The notes: generated from the sequence alone by a model not told the origin. Shown: positions 1 to 8,946, counted from the first letter of the stretch. The stretch is 64,000 nt of DNA from Bacillus_BE sp042263505 (GCF_042263505.1 NZ_JBHKFI010000016.1:1-64000); one strand, 5' to 3'. Translations and numbers: made by a program.

Positions 1-2
1 TG

Positions 3-290
3 TGGAAACGAAACTTTTCTCATGTGGAACAACTATACGATTATGGAAGTAACATACGTAAAATCATGTATACCACCAATGCCGTTGAAAGCATTCATTC
101 AAGCTTTAGGAAAGTCACAAAAAAAGGTGCATTCCCCCATGAGAATGCCCTATTAAAAGTTTTATATTTGCGGACAAAAGAATTAGAAAACAAATGGAAT
201 GGTGGCCATATTCAACAATGGGCTATGGTGATGAATCAACTACTCCTTCATGACCATCTTAAAGATCGTGTGTTAAGGTACTTAGAATAA
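3..290 (+). CDS. IS256-family (mutator-type) transposase, C-terminal part; 5' end outside window
   Basis: This is the last ~95 codons of a DDE transposase. The open frame runs back through WKRNF to base 3, so the gene starts left of the window. The stretch YTTNAVESIHSSFRK followed by KVLYLRTKELENKW is typical of the C-terminal end of IS256/mutator transposases, where the conserved region around TTNxxE lies after the last catalytic Glu. It ends with TAA at 288-290. The element lies just downstream of the galactosamine operon, transcribed towards its last gene. Whether the full element is intact cannot be judged from here. Confidence 0.9.
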   Translation, partial: WKRNFSHVEQLYDYGSNIRKIMYTTNAVESIHSSFRKVTKKGAFPHENALLKVLYLRTKELENKWNGGHIQQWAMVMNQLLLHDHLKDRVLRYLE

Positions 291-325
291 CTTACACACT
301 TTAATTGACAAGCCCGATTCGATTG
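291..325. mobile_element. Probable right end of the IS256-type element
   Basis: About 30 bases after the transposase stop (TTACACACTTTAATTGACAA and following) have the position and flavour of an IS256-family right terminal repeat, which usually lies within a few tens of bases of the stop. The left end is outside the window, so the inverted repeat and the target duplication cannot be confirmed. Confidence 0.4.
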
Positions 326-345
326 TTAAAATTCCTTTAAAATAA

Positions 346-1338
346 TTATACTTCTGCCACTTTATCAAACCAAGATTTAGCCCGTTTTTTCAAAACATCA
401 TTTAAACTAGTAATATTCTCTTTTCCCTCTTTCAATAACCACTCATCTCCTGCCTTTTCTCCTTTTTCAGCAAATGTTTGAACCCCATCCTTCCAAGTTG
501 CACGCCCACAAAGGACCCCATTAAATCTCGCTCCAGCCTGATAGGCTAGCTCTAAAGTTTCTTGGAACAAATTAGCACTAACTCCGGCACTTAAATAAAT
601 ATATGGTAAATCTGTAGCTTCACTTTGCTCCTTAAAATATTTCTTTGCTTGCTCTAATGTATACACAAATTCATTTTCTGCATATCCTTCCACATAATTC
701 ATATTGACAGGAACTTCTACTTTTAATACATCCACATTATATCTAGGCTTTGAAAACTCCTTCATCATTTCTATCACTTTATGAGGCTTTATTCTCGCAT
801 ATTCCTTGCTCTTTGTATCTTCAATATTGGCATCATAAGATACAAGTTCTAGAAAAAATGGAATATCATCTGCTACACATTCCGAACCAATACGTTCAAC
901 AAAAGCATGCTTGATATCATTGATTTCTTGATCTTCGTCAACATCATAGTATAATAGGAATTTAACCGCATCTGCTCCAGCTTCTTTTAATCTTTTTACA
1001 GACCATTCATCTAGTAAATCAGGCAACCGTCCTGGTTTTGTTGCGTCATAACCAGTCTTTTCATAGGCTAAGAGTAAACCAGAGTGTTCGTCCCTTACTT
1101 TCGCAGCTTGTAATCCATATTCCGGATCTAATAGAATGGATGATGCATATTTTGTTAACTCTTTACTAACTAATTTCTTAAAATTAATGATTCCTTGATC
1201 ACCGATATTTTGTGAGCTTGCACAATTTATCATTTTTTTTAAAGAACCGCGTTGATCAATAGCTAGTGCACCAATAATTCCATTCTCATCTGATAAACGC
1301 TTCATGGCTTCCATTTTATTTTTAGTTAACTTTAACAT
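346..1338 (-). CDS. lacD: Tagatose 1,6-diphosphate aldolase (LacD family)
   Basis: Class I aldolase that splits tagatose 1,6-bisphosphate into dihydroxyacetone phosphate and glyceraldehyde 3-phosphate in the cytoplasm, the last step of galactosamine breakdown here. At 330 residues it has the usual LacD length. It opens with LTKNKMEAMKRLSDENGIIGALAIDQRGSL and carries KFLLYYDVDE and KVEVPVN, where the Schiff-base lysine of this TIM-barrel family is expected, plus LSAGVS near the C-terminus. It is the last gene of the minus-strand operon, 15 bases after the kinase gene. An IS256-type element sits immediately downstream, and no obvious terminator is left between them. Confidence 0.93.
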   Translation of the reverse strand: MLKLTKNKMEAMKRLSDENGIIGALAIDQRGSLKKMINCASSQNIGDQGIINFKKLVSKELTKYASSILLDPEYGLQAAKVRDEHSGLLLAYEKTGYDATKPGRLPDLLDEWSVKRLKEAGADAVKFLLYYDVDEDQEINDIKHAFVERIGSECVADDIPFFLELVSYDANIEDTKSKEYARIKPHKVIEMMKEFSKPRYNVDVLKVEVPVNMNYVEGYAENEFVYTLEQAKKYFKEQSEATDLPYIYLSAGVSANLFQETLELAYQAGARFNGVLCGRATWKDGVQTFAEKGEKAGDEWLLKEGKENITSLNDVLKKRAKSWFDKVAEV

Positions 1339-1353
1339 TTATTACACCCTCTC

Positions 1354-2304
1354 TTAATGAAGTTCATCTACTTTTAATACTTCTATTTGTGGATAAATAA
1401 GATCAAATTTCCTTTTATCTACAAAACCAGTTTGAGTTTCCATTGCATTTAACACCCCGGTTGTCATCGCCATTTTCATAATTTCTTCTCTAGACTTGTT
1501 TCCTTGTATAGCAACAGCTAATCCAGCAACTACCGAATCTCCAGAACCAACTGGATTCAAAACGGGAACGCTTGGAATCTTTACTTGGAAAAACTCATGA
1601 CGATATTTAATAAATGCTCCTTTGGATCCTAGTGAAACAATTACCCATTCAATACCGTGGAATAAATTGCTTGATAAAATGGTTTTAAGCATCTCCAAAT
1701 CATCCGCACCAGCATTCTGTTTGAACAATTGATTTAACTCATCGATGTTTGGTTTAATTAAATATGGACGTACTTCCTTAAATTGCAGAACCCTTTTTAG
1801 TAGTTCCCCAGAGATATCAAGTAGAACGGGGATCTTTTTTTCTTGAGCTAATTTAAGCATTTCAACATATATTGAAATGTCTAATCCTCTCGGTAAGCTC
1901 CCAGAAATCGTGATAATATTTTCTCCTTTTAGAAATTTTCTAAAGTGAAATAAGTAATCTTCCTTTTCTTTACTTGAAAAAGATGGACCCGCCTCCAATA
2001 TTTCTGTCTGATTTCCCCCATGAAGAATCGCAATGCAATTTCTGGACTCTTGATTTGTTTTTAAAAAATCATGACGAATTCCATCCTGATCTAATTGGCT
2101 CTCTATATAGGACCCTAATGTCCCTCCTAAAATTCCAGTCGCTACAACAGGGCTGTCCAACAGGTGAATGACCCGCGCAACATTAAGGCCTTTACCACCT
2201 GCCGTCTTAATAACATTCGTTACACGATTAACATCATTCAATCGAAAATCTTCTAATTTATATGAAATATCTACAGAGGGGTTCATGGTTACAGTGACTA
2301 TCAT
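1354..2304 (-). CDS. lacC: Tagatose-6-phosphate kinase (LacC type, PfkB family)
   Basis: PfkB/ribokinase-fold sugar kinase of 316 residues. It is predicted to phosphorylate tagatose 6-phosphate to tagatose 1,6-bisphosphate with ATP. Visible motifs are the N-terminal TMNPSVD, the glycine-rich GGKGLNVARV, and the C-terminal PfkB signature NPVGSGDSVVAG, which contains the catalytic Asp and the anion hole. The family also includes 1-phosphofructokinases (FruK). The position between a NagA-type deacetylase and LacD in an AgaS-containing operon favours the tagatose role. It sits 21 bases downstream of the deacetylase gene and 15 bases upstream of the aldolase gene. Confidence 0.88.
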   Translation of the reverse strand: MIVTVTMNPSVDISYKLEDFRLNDVNRVTNVIKTAGGKGLNVARVIHLLDSPVVATGILGGTLGSYIESQLDQDGIRHDFLKTNQESRNCIAILHGGNQTEILEAGPSFSSKEKEDYLFHFRKFLKGENIITISGSLPRGLDISIYVEMLKLAQEKKIPVLLDISGELLKRVLQFKEVRPYLIKPNIDELNQLFKQNAGADDLEMLKTILSSNLFHGIEWVIVSLGSKGAFIKYRHEFFQVKIPSVPVLNPVGSGDSVVAGLAVAIQGNKSREEIMKMAMTTGVLNAMETQTGFVDKRKFDLIYPQIEVLKVDELH

Positions 2305-2325
2305 TGGACAACTCCCTTTTATATT

Positions 2326-3474
2326 CTATATATGATACCTACACTCACCATTTAAATAAGTAGCTTCTAATTCCATATTTTTGTTGAGCACGATAAAATC
2401 TGCAGCTCGACTTGGAGCAATATAACCACATACGTCATCAATATGACAACTCATCGCTGGAGCAAGGGTCGACATTTTAATCGCTTCTTCAGGTGTGGCT
2501 ATCCCCCAATCTACTACGTTTTTCAATGCATCATTTAGCTTCAGGATACTTCCGGCTAAACTACCACTTTCAATGGTTGCCATCCCATTCTTAACGCTTA
2601 CGGGAAATTCACCAAGTGTATAATTTCCTTCTGGCATGGCTCCTGCCCGCATACAATCCGTGATCATCACTACTTGATCTCTGCCACAAGCATCCATTAA
2701 TATTTTTGCTGATATAGGATGCACATGATGTCCATCACAGATGAGTTCCGCAAATACATTGTTCAATCCCATAGCAGCTCCAACCATACCTGGTTCACGA
2801 GAATTTAATGGGCTCATCCCATTGTAGGTATGAACAAACACCGTGGCACCACTCTCTACCACCTGCTTTGCCTGATCATAATTGGCGTCACTATGACCAA
2901 GTGCAACCACTACACCTTGTTCGGTGACTTTTCTTGTAAATGCAGCAGCTCCTTCTCTTTCAGGAGCAATCGCTATTTTTTTGATCATTCCTCTTGATAG
3001 CTCCTGCCATTTTTGAAACTGTTGAACATCGGGATCCGAAAAATAGCTTGGATTTTGCGCTCCTTTATGCTTTTCAGTAAAAAATGGACCTTCCAAATAA
3101 ATTCCCTGAATTTTTGCCCCTTGAACCTCTTGATAGTGGTTTGCGATGGTTTCTAGAACCTTATTTAATAAATCTGCTGATGCTGTTAAAGTTGTAGGTA
3201 AAAAAGAGGTGACCCCACAAGATAAAAGCCCTTCAGAAATTTCTTTGATCCCTTCAAAATCGTTATCCATCACATCCCGATTTAATAACCCGTGAATATG
3301 TGTATCTACTAAACCAGGAGCAATCCATTTATCCTTATAATCTTTGATTTGAAAATAGTCATTAGGTGGAGCCTCTTGGAATTGTCCGAATTTTCCTTCT
3401 GTAATTTCTAAATAACCTGGACCCATTACGGAATCCTTAAAGAAAAACTTATCTGCATAAACATAACTTTTCAT
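2326..3474 (-). CDS. nagA: N-acetylgalactosamine/N-acetylglucosamine-6-phosphate deacetylase
   Basis: Amidohydrolase-superfamily enzyme of 382 residues, the normal length for NagA/AgaA. It removes acetate from the N-acetylhexosamine 6-phosphate delivered by the PTS. Metal and substrate motifs appear in order: DTHIHG (about residue 57), EGPFF (about 128), LGHSDANYDQA, HTYNGMSP, and TDCMRAGAMPEG, which carries the catalytic Asp. Sequence alone does not separate the GlcNAc-6-P (NagA) from the GalNAc-6-P (AgaA) role. The operon partners AgaS, LacC and LacD point to GalNAc-6-P. The gene follows the IID gene after a 71-base gap that contains a strong hairpin. Confidence 0.9.
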   Translation of the reverse strand: MKSYVYADKFFFKDSVMGPGYLEITEGKFGQFQEAPPNDYFQIKDYKDKWIAPGLVDTHIHGLLNRDVMDNDFEGIKEISEGLLSCGVTSFLPTTLTASADLLNKVLETIANHYQEVQGAKIQGIYLEGPFFTEKHKGAQNPSYFSDPDVQQFQKWQELSRGMIKKIAIAPEREGAAAFTRKVTEQGVVVALGHSDANYDQAKQVVESGATVFVHTYNGMSPLNSREPGMVGAAMGLNNVFAELICDGHHVHPISAKILMDACGRDQVVMITDCMRAGAMPEGNYTLGEFPVSVKNGMATIESGSLAGSILKLNDALKNVVDWGIATPEEAIKMSTLAPAMSCHIDDVCGYIAPSRAADFIVLNKNMELEATYLNGECRYHI

Positions 3475-3494
3475 ATGAATACCTTCTTTCGAAT

Positions 3495-3534
3495 CAATAA
3501 AAGAGAAAAGATCGGATTCTTTTCTCTTTTATTG
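3495..3534 (-). promoter_or_regulatory. Perfect 17-bp hairpin between PTS IID and deacetylase genes
   Basis: Arms 3495-3511 and 3518-3534 (CAATAAAAGAGAAAAGA and its complement) enclose a 6-base loop. There is no clean run of T after either arm, so this looks less like a full terminator than an intercistronic processing or partial-termination element. It could set transporter expression above that of the catabolic genes downstream. Confidence 0.6.
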
Positions 3535-3545
3535 ACCAATCTATC

Positions 3546-4394
3546 TTAGAATAATTTAAGAACAACTCCTATAATTCCAATTAACACTGTAATACAAATT
3601 AAGGTTATTGGTGATCTTCCTTTTTTTAGAGCCCAGTAGCAGAAGAATGTATAGAGTAAAGGCAATAGTTGCGGCATAATTTTATCTAATACACCTTCTT
3701 GTAAATTTACCTTTATGCTACCTGCGTGAATGGTTAAACCAAATTTAAAGTTGACATAGGTTGCTACTAAGGCTCCTATAACCGTTAACCCAACTATGGA
3801 TGCAGCACGTGAAATTTTCTTTGTACTTTCTTTTAATTTAACAATGGCCTTTGTTCCTGTATTGTATCCATAGTGCATCAAACCAAAAGTAAGCCCAAAG
3901 TGAACAATATTAAAGACAATGACGAATAATATTGGACCCAATATATTTCCGCCATTTGCTAATGAGGCTCCTATTCCTGCTGTAATTGGAAGTAAGGTTA
4001 GCCAAAATAAAGCGTCACCAATGCCGCCTAGTGGACCCATCATAGCCACTTTAATTCCACGGATGGTATCCCGACGTTCTTTATTCTCTTCCATAGCTAT
4101 AATGACCCCTTGAATAAAGGTCACCAAGAATGGATGTGTATTAAAAAATTGCATGTGGTCAAGCAAAGATGACTTTAAATCATCTTTATTTTTATGGATT
4201 TTTTTGAGGCCAGGAATCAAGCTATATGTCCAACCTCCCCCCTGCATCCGTTCATAGTTGAATGAGGCTTGAAGTAGCAATGAGCGCCACGCCATCGTAT
4301 TTAGATCTTTTTTAGTAATGACTTTTTCTACTGTAGAGTCGTTATAATCATCTTTTATCAATTCTTCTCTATTTATTTCTACCTTAGATGCCAT
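3546..4394 (-). CDS. agaD: PTS system mannose/galactosamine-class IID component
   Basis: Membrane subunit of a mannose-family phosphotransferase permease, acting with IIC to move and phosphorylate the amino sugar. It contains the family stretch RSLLLQASFNYERMQGGGWTYSL and the conserved MGPLGGIGDALFW, with hydrophobic segments towards the C-terminus. I place the start at 4394 (MASKVEIN), where GGAGGAGG lies 9 bases upstream. A longer in-frame start at 4421 has no such site. The 11-base overlap with the IIC gene suggests translational coupling. The name agaD (agaE in some schemes) follows context, not specificity data. Confidence 0.9.
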   Translation of the reverse strand: MASKVEINREELIKDDYNDSTVEKVITKKDLNTMAWRSLLLQASFNYERMQGGGWTYSLIPGLKKIHKNKDDLKSSLLDHMQFFNTHPFLVTFIQGVIIAMEENKERRDTIRGIKVAMMGPLGGIGDALFWLTLLPITAGIGASLANGGNILGPILFVIVFNIVHFGLTFGLMHYGYNTGTKAIVKLKESTKKISRAASIVGLTVIGALVATYVNFKFGLTIHAGSIKVNLQEGVLDKIMPQLLPLLYTFFCYWALKKGRSPITLICITVLIGIIGVVLKLF

Positions 4395-5187
4395 TGCTAT
4401 AGTCCTCCTCCATATCATCATTTTTAGAAGTCAACTTACGATTGTCAGGGTCATTAGACTTTCCACTAGCAATGAAAAAGTCGTAGGCAGCAATTGCAAC
4501 ACCTAAAATAGCGATTGCAAGTATTGGTAATTTTAAATAAGCAGCTAGAATAAAACCTATCGCAAAAAATGGAGCATATGAAACTTTCCACATTATCTTT
4601 AATAACATGGCAAAACCAACTGCTGGCATAATTCCACCAGCTACACTTAATCCGGAAATCAACCATTTAGGAAGTGCATTGACAACCGTTTCTGCTTGAT
4701 CTGCTCCAAAGTAAATAGGTAAAAAGGAAATAATGAAATAGAAGATAAACAAGATAATCGGACCTAAGTAATTCAGACGGTCAATCCCTTTTGTATTGGC
4801 TTCTGCTGCAAAGCGATCCATTCTATGCATAACAGGTGAGTAAATAGTAAATAGCAATGTAATACATCCTTGAACCGCTACTGCAAATGGTACTGCAATA
4901 CCAACTGCAATGCTTGCTTCCTGATGTGCAAGGATGGCAAAAGAAGTACCAATAATACCACCAATTACTACATTCGGAGGTTGGGCCCCTGCAAGCGGTA
5001 CCATTCCTGCCCAAACTAACTCAAGAGTTGCACCAGCAAGTAGTCCAGTATGCCAATCTCCTAAAATTAAACCAACAATTAATCCAGTAAATATCGGCCT
5101 ATGCACATGTGTTAACCCATTGTACAAGTCAATCCCTGCAATACCTGCCCATATTCCTATTAATAAGGCTTGGATAAACATGGTCAT
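4384..5187 (-). CDS. agaC: PTS system mannose/galactosamine-class IIC component
   Basis: Polytopic channel subunit (267 residues) of the mannose-family PTS, paired with IID. It starts in a hydrophobic segment (FIQALLIGIWAGIAGID) and contains GLIVGLILGDWHTGLLAGATLELVWAGMVPLAGAQPPN, the diagnostic IIC-Man/Sor region. Several further membrane segments follow. It lies 18 bases after the IIB gene and overlaps the IID gene. The hydrophilic C-terminal tail (DPDNRKLTSKNDDMEEDY) is cytoplasmic by charge. Confidence 0.92.
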   Translation of the reverse strand: MTMFIQALLIGIWAGIAGIDLYNGLTHVHRPIFTGLIVGLILGDWHTGLLAGATLELVWAGMVPLAGAQPPNVVIGGIIGTSFAILAHQEASIAVGIAVPFAVAVQGCITLLFTIYSPVMHRMDRFAAEANTKGIDRLNYLGPIILFIFYFIISFLPIYFGADQAETVVNALPKWLISGLSVAGGIMPAVGFAMLLKIMWKVSYAPFFAIGFILAAYLKLPILAIAILGVAIAAYDFFIASGKSNDPDNRKLTSKNDDMEEDYSNGI

Positions 5188-5205
5188 TCCTCCATTTCAT
5201 ATAGA

Positions 5206-5694
5206 TTAAGCATTTTTCAATAAGTCCATCATGTCTCTGCCACGTTCACTCGGAATACCTCGAACCTCTAATTTAATCCCTAATTGATCTAATTCTTTAA
5301 ACGTATCAATATCATTTTGATTAACTGAAACAGTAGAAGATAATTGCTTTTTTCCTTCTGAAAAATGTAAATTTCCAACGTTAATTTCTTTAATAGGCAC
5401 CCCCCCTTTCACTAACTTCAATGCATCTTGAGGATCTTTAATAACCAGTAAAATTTTCTGATGCGGAGCAGCTTTACCGATAATACGAATGGTTTTCTCT
5501 ATAGGAAAGAAACGGATTTGAACAGTATCCGGGAGAACCATTGACATAAGACTTTGCTGGACAGGATCGTTGGCCACTTCATCATTAGCAACAACAACAA
5601 GATTAGCTCCTAATGTATTGGTCCATGTTACGCCCACTTGCCCGTGCACTAAACGATTATCAATACGAGTTAACAAAATATTGGGTGTGCTCAT
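5206..5694 (-). CDS. agaB: PTS system mannose/galactosamine-class IIB component
   Basis: Cytoplasmic phosphocarrier (162 residues) that accepts phosphate from IIA and passes it to the incoming sugar. The phosphorylation-site motif of this class is plain: TRIDNRLVHGQVG, with the active histidine at residue 17. The rest (VVVANDEVAND, NVGNLHFSEGK) matches the IIB-Man/Sor fold. A good ribosome site (AGAAGGAGA) precedes the ATG. About 106 bases separate it from agaS; no clear promoter or terminator is visible there. Confidence 0.93.
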   Translation of the reverse strand: MSTPNILLTRIDNRLVHGQVGVTWTNTLGANLVVVANDEVANDPVQQSLMSMVLPDTVQIRFFPIEKTIRIIGKAAPHQKILLVIKDPQDALKLVKGGVPIKEINVGNLHFSEGKKQLSSTVSVNQNDIDTFKELDQLGIKLEVRGIPSERGRDMMDLLKNA

Positions 5695-5800
5695 AAAATC
5701 TCCTTCTTTCTTGATAAATAGCTATATTTTAATATTGAAACAGCTAAAAAAGATTTTAAGCTTTTAAAATAAGCACCTTATTGTTACATTATTCACATTA

Positions 5801-6961
5801 TTATAAACACTCATGGATCGTTACGCCTTTGACTACCCGATTTACTGTACCGGTAGCAGATGGTGTGTCAGGGGTATTACCAATCTTTAATGAAGCTAAA
5901 ACGGCAACAGCTTGTGCAAACATGATGTATGGAAATCCTAAATATATATCATCTAAGGCATTTCCGGTTTTGTATAGGAAACAGTCACCTGAATAATTTG
6001 TCTTCTGGTCAACACATATGCTTACTACTACATTGGCAATAGAGTCTCTTTTTATTTCTTCTAGAATGTCTAAATCGTACTTTCTGGTATATTCATCATT
6101 GGATGTAAAAACAAATACCGCCGTTTTTTCATTAATAAATGATTTTGGTCCATGACGAAAGCCTAGTGGAGAGTCATAAATGGTTGCGTAATGTCCAGCT
6201 GTTAATTCCAAAACCTTTAGTTGGGCTTCTTTTGCTAATTTTCCTAAAGCGCCTGACCCTAAATAAACTATTCTATTAAAATTCTTATTAATAATATTTG
6301 CAATCTTCGCTTCTTCTGTAATCACATGATTTCCCATTTCTATTATCTGCTCTACAGATTGTTTCTTTAACTCGTCACTTTGAGAATCAAAGATTAATAA
6401 TGCACTTAGCATCATACAAGTAAAACTTCCTGTCATAGCAAAACCCAGATCGTTTGACTGAGCTGGCGTTAATAGCAAAAGGGAATTTTTAGCTTCTTTG
6501 GTTCCTTGAGCTAATTTACCGTCTGGGGCACAAGTGATATTTAATTGAAAAAAATGATCAACCAATTTTTCCCCAAGCTTTACAGCTGTAATACTTTCGG
6601 GACTATTTCCACTTCGAGCAAAGGAAACTAATAAAGTTGGAACTTCTTTTTTATAAGCTTCATATGGATTAGATACAATATCGGTTGTAGGTATACTTTC
6701 TATTACATATTGATCCTCGTCTACCTTATTTCTTAAGTAAGGTAACAATGTGTCCCCTACGTATGCTGATGTTCCAGCTCCAGTGAAGATAACTCGAACA
6801 CGTCCATATTTATGGAGTTCTGTGAGAAAGTGATTGATTCTCTCTTTTTCTTGAAAGTAAATATCTAAGGTTTCCTTCCATAGCAAAGGTTGTTGCTTTA
6901 TTTCACGAATTGTTATTTTAGCACCCAATTGTTCCAGTTCTTTTTCATCTAATTGAAACAT
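5801..6961 (-). CDS. agaS: Galactosamine-6-phosphate deaminase/isomerase AgaS (double SIS domain)
   Basis: Two-SIS-domain protein that converts galactosamine 6-phosphate to tagatose 6-phosphate and ammonia. The first SIS domain carries FTGAGTSAYVGDTL and SFARSGNSPES; the second has VYLGSGALGKLAKEAQLKVLELT and YDSPLGFRHGPKSF. About 386 residues is the usual AgaS length. I choose the start at 6961 (MFQLDEKE), which has GAGGTG 7 bases upstream. An in-frame ATG 18 bases further upstream lies before that site. Its presence is what marks this operon as a galactosamine rather than a glucosamine pathway. Confidence 0.9.
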   Translation of the reverse strand: MFQLDEKELEQLGAKITIREIKQQPLLWKETLDIYFQEKERINHFLTELHKYGRVRVIFTGAGTSAYVGDTLLPYLRNKVDEDQYVIESIPTTDIVSNPYEAYKKEVPTLLVSFARSGNSPESITAVKLGEKLVDHFFQLNITCAPDGKLAQGTKEAKNSLLLLTPAQSNDLGFAMTGSFTCMMLSALLIFDSQSDELKKQSVEQIIEMGNHVITEEAKIANIINKNFNRIVYLGSGALGKLAKEAQLKVLELTAGHYATIYDSPLGFRHGPKSFINEKTAVFVFTSNDEYTRKYDLDILEEIKRDSIANVVVSICVDQKTNYSGDCFLYKTGNALDDIYLGFPYIMFAQAVAVLASLKIGNTPDTPSATGTVNRVVKGVTIHECL

Positions 6962-7020
6962 ACGATAACACCTCTTCATTTAAAGTGGATATGACGTTAC
7001 TACCAGTTGTTTTAAAAAAA

Positions 7021-7413
7021 TTAACTAATTCGCTTAAACATCTTAACACCTTCTTTACTGGAATTTACTATTTCCTCTACGAATTGATTAATCGGCAAGT
7101 CCCTTTTGAAACAACCATCCAAAAGGAGCGGTGCATTCACACCAGAAATTACGTTTATATTCTCCTTTTCCATGGATAATTTTGCCGATTCATTAAAAGG
7201 AGTTCCCCCTGCTATATCAGTTAATATGACCACATCGCCCACCATATGTAATTTTTGAATAGCATGATATAATTTCTCCGAAAGGGCTTCAGAAGACATT
7301 CCTTCTTCATAATCAATGACATCAAAATTTTCTTGCTCTCCTGCAATTAACTTGATTGATGAATATAGACCTGTTGCAAAATGACCGTGGCCACATAAAA
7401 TGATTCCAATCAT
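7021..7413 (-). CDS. agaF: PTS system mannose/galactosamine-class IIA component
   Basis: Cytoplasmic EIIA of the mannose class (about 130 residues) that takes phosphate from HPr. The opening MIGIILCGHGHFATGL carries the phosphoacceptor histidine near residue 9, and VVILTDIAGGTPFNESAKL is the conserved second motif. The start at 7413 is preceded by GAGGAG about 9 bases upstream. It lies directly after the regulator gene and 59 bases before agaS, so regulator and PTS are probably co-transcribed. Confidence 0.92.
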   Translation of the reverse strand: MIGIILCGHGHFATGLYSSIKLIAGEQENFDVIDYEEGMSSEALSEKLYHAIQKLHMVGDVVILTDIAGGTPFNESAKLSMEKENINVISGVNAPLLLDGCFKRDLPINQFVEEIVNSSKEGVKMFKRIS

Positions 7414-7431
7414 CTCATTGACTCCTCTCAA

Positions 7432-8157
7432 CTACCTATTATGTCTAATTCTATATATAAATTGATCGCTTCTTGCAATACTCAACGTAAACTCAATGAC
7501 TTGGTTAGTAAGTCCATATGTTGTACGTACCAATTTTAAACAAGGGGAATTTGCTGGGACCTGCAAAAGATGGGCCTCCTTAGTAGGAACAATACTCGCA
7601 GAAAACTCCTCGTCTGCTGCCTTAATTACTTGTGAATAATCCTCTTTAAAAATTACATATAAAGGCTTTTCATTTACTAATTCCTCTGTCAGGGTTGAAA
7701 ATTTCCCATAAGGCAAATAGCTTGTTTCAACCATCATAGGAATATCGTCCGCAAGTCTTAAACGAATTATTTTGATAGAATTTTCTCCAACTGAAAGCCC
7801 TAAATGTTTTGCTAAATATTCATTAACTTTAATTACTTCAAAAGACAAAACCTTTGTTTTAGGAACTTTCCCGATTTTGATCATATGATCAGTAAAGCTA
7901 TAGCTTTCCATTAGGTTTTGTTTGTTTTCTGCCAGCATTGCAACGAAGGTACCTTTTCCATGCCTTTTGTAAATGTAGCCCATTTTTTCAAGTTCAGCCA
8001 TTGCTAATCGTACAGTTGTCCGACTAACATTATACTTTGTTGAAATTTCCCTTTCAGAAAGCATTTTATCATGAGGTTTCATATTCTCTTTAATTTGTTT
8101 TCCCAATACATCAACTAATTGATAATACAATGGGACTTTTCCTGCAGTATTTAGCAC
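7432..8157 (-). CDS. agaR: GntR/HutC-family regulator of the galactosamine operon (UTRA domain)
   Basis: DNA-binding regulator of 241 residues. The N-terminal winged helix (about 5-75) carries LSEREISTKYNVSRTTVRLAMAELEKMGYIYKRHGKGTFV. The C-terminal UTRA effector domain (about 95-235) has PMMVETSYLPYGKF and the end FIEFTLSIARSDQFIYRI-type strand. Relatives such as NagR/YvoA bind amino-sugar phosphates; here the ligand is probably galactosamine 6-phosphate or a relative (inference). It is the first gene of the operon, so it likely controls its own promoter at 8203-8232, where an inverted repeat sits between the -35 and -10 boxes. Confidence 0.88.
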   Translation of the reverse strand: MLNTAGKVPLYYQLVDVLGKQIKENMKPHDKMLSEREISTKYNVSRTTVRLAMAELEKMGYIYKRHGKGTFVAMLAENKQNLMESYSFTDHMIKIGKVPKTKVLSFEVIKVNEYLAKHLGLSVGENSIKIIRLRLADDIPMMVETSYLPYGKFSTLTEELVNEKPLYVIFKEDYSQVIKAADEEFSASIVPTKEAHLLQVPANSPCLKLVRTTYGLTNQVIEFTLSIARSDQFIYRIRHNR

Positions 8158-8202
8158 GGCTGTCGACTCCTTATTTCAAACTGGTTACTACCTCTTTACT
8201 GA

Positions 8203-8232
8203 ATTATATAGGCACCTATCAATCTTTGTCAA
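8203..8232 (-). promoter_or_regulatory. Sigma-A promoter of the galactosamine operon with candidate operator
   Basis: On the minus strand TTGACA (8227-8232) and TATAAT (8203-8208) are separated by 18 bases, close to the sigma-A optimum. The spacer holds ATAGG-TG-CCTAT (8208-8219), a short inverted repeat in the position expected for a repressor that blocks RNA polymerase. Assigning it to the adjacent GntR protein is inference. Confidence 0.7.
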
Positions 8233-8258
8233 GACTAAATAGAAAACCCTTTCACAAC

Positions 8259-8304
8259 AAAAAGCTAACCGAAAATTGATAAAGACAACTTAGGATTAGC
8301 TTTT
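8259..8304 (-). terminator. Possible terminator after the flavodoxin-like gene
   Basis: AAAAGCTAA and TTAGCTTTT arms face each other across a long loop between the flavodoxin-like gene and the galactosamine promoter. On the minus strand the second arm is followed by GTTGTGAAAG rather than a T run, so termination strength is uncertain. Confidence 0.4.
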
Positions 8305-8442
8305 ATTCTATATCTTTATTCATCTTTAAAATCTTAATCTAATGATAAGTTCAACAGTTTGTTTACATTTTTTATTATTATAGCCATTCAGATGAAGGTT
8401 TGGAATCTGTTTATTTTACCTAGGTAACAAGATTCTCACTTT

Positions 8443-8946
8443 CTAAGCCAGAGACGGCTCTTGCTCCCCCTTCAATATTTTTGCAAATTCATCTATTTTA
8501 TCATCTGATAAAGCAAATTGACTTTCTCGAATATGAGCGACATTCCGAATCGTAAGCTTTTCTAAGAAATTCATTTTATTAAAATCAAATTCATAGCCAA
8601 AGATTTCCTTCGCAAGCGCATGATAATAGAGTGAATTAGGAAAGGCTCTTTTCATTTCATCCTCTAATACCTTCGGATCTGGATGGCCTGCACACAAGAA
8701 CAATCCCAGTCTTTTTTCTAAAAGTTCAGAAATATGATCATGCATATACTTAACAAGTTCCTTTTGTACATTTCCAATGTAGATGGACCCTCCAATAATA
8801 ACCGTATCATAACCCTCGAGTGAAGGGGCCTCTTCCTTTGTAATATCGATTGTCGGGATTTCCCAGCCTAATCTTTCTTTTAAGATTAATGAAACCTTTT
8901 CAACCGCGCCGTGCTTCGTTGCATAAATGATTATCGCCTTCATCAT
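8443..8946 (-). CDS. Flavodoxin-domain protein (HemG/menaquinone-dependent oxidase-like)
   Basis: A 167-residue flavodoxin-fold protein. The FMN phosphate loop is recognisable near the start (IIYATKHGAVEKV), followed by DTVIIGGSIYIGNVQKEL, a hallmark of the HemG-like branch, and LGLFLCAGHPDP. HemG-type members oxidise protoporphyrinogen with menaquinone in some bacteria, but many Bacillus paralogues have no known role, so I do not name it. It is translated from an ATG that abuts the stop of the upstream membrane-protein gene, with GGAAGGAG ahead, so the two form an operon. Confidence 0.8.
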   Translation of the reverse strand: MMKAIIIYATKHGAVEKVSLILKERLGWEIPTIDITKEEAPSLEGYDTVIIGGSIYIGNVQKELVKYMHDHISELLEKRLGLFLCAGHPDPKVLEDEMKRAFPNSLYYHALAKEIFGYEFDFNKMNFLEKLTIRNVAHIRESQFALSDDKIDEFAKILKGEQEPSLA

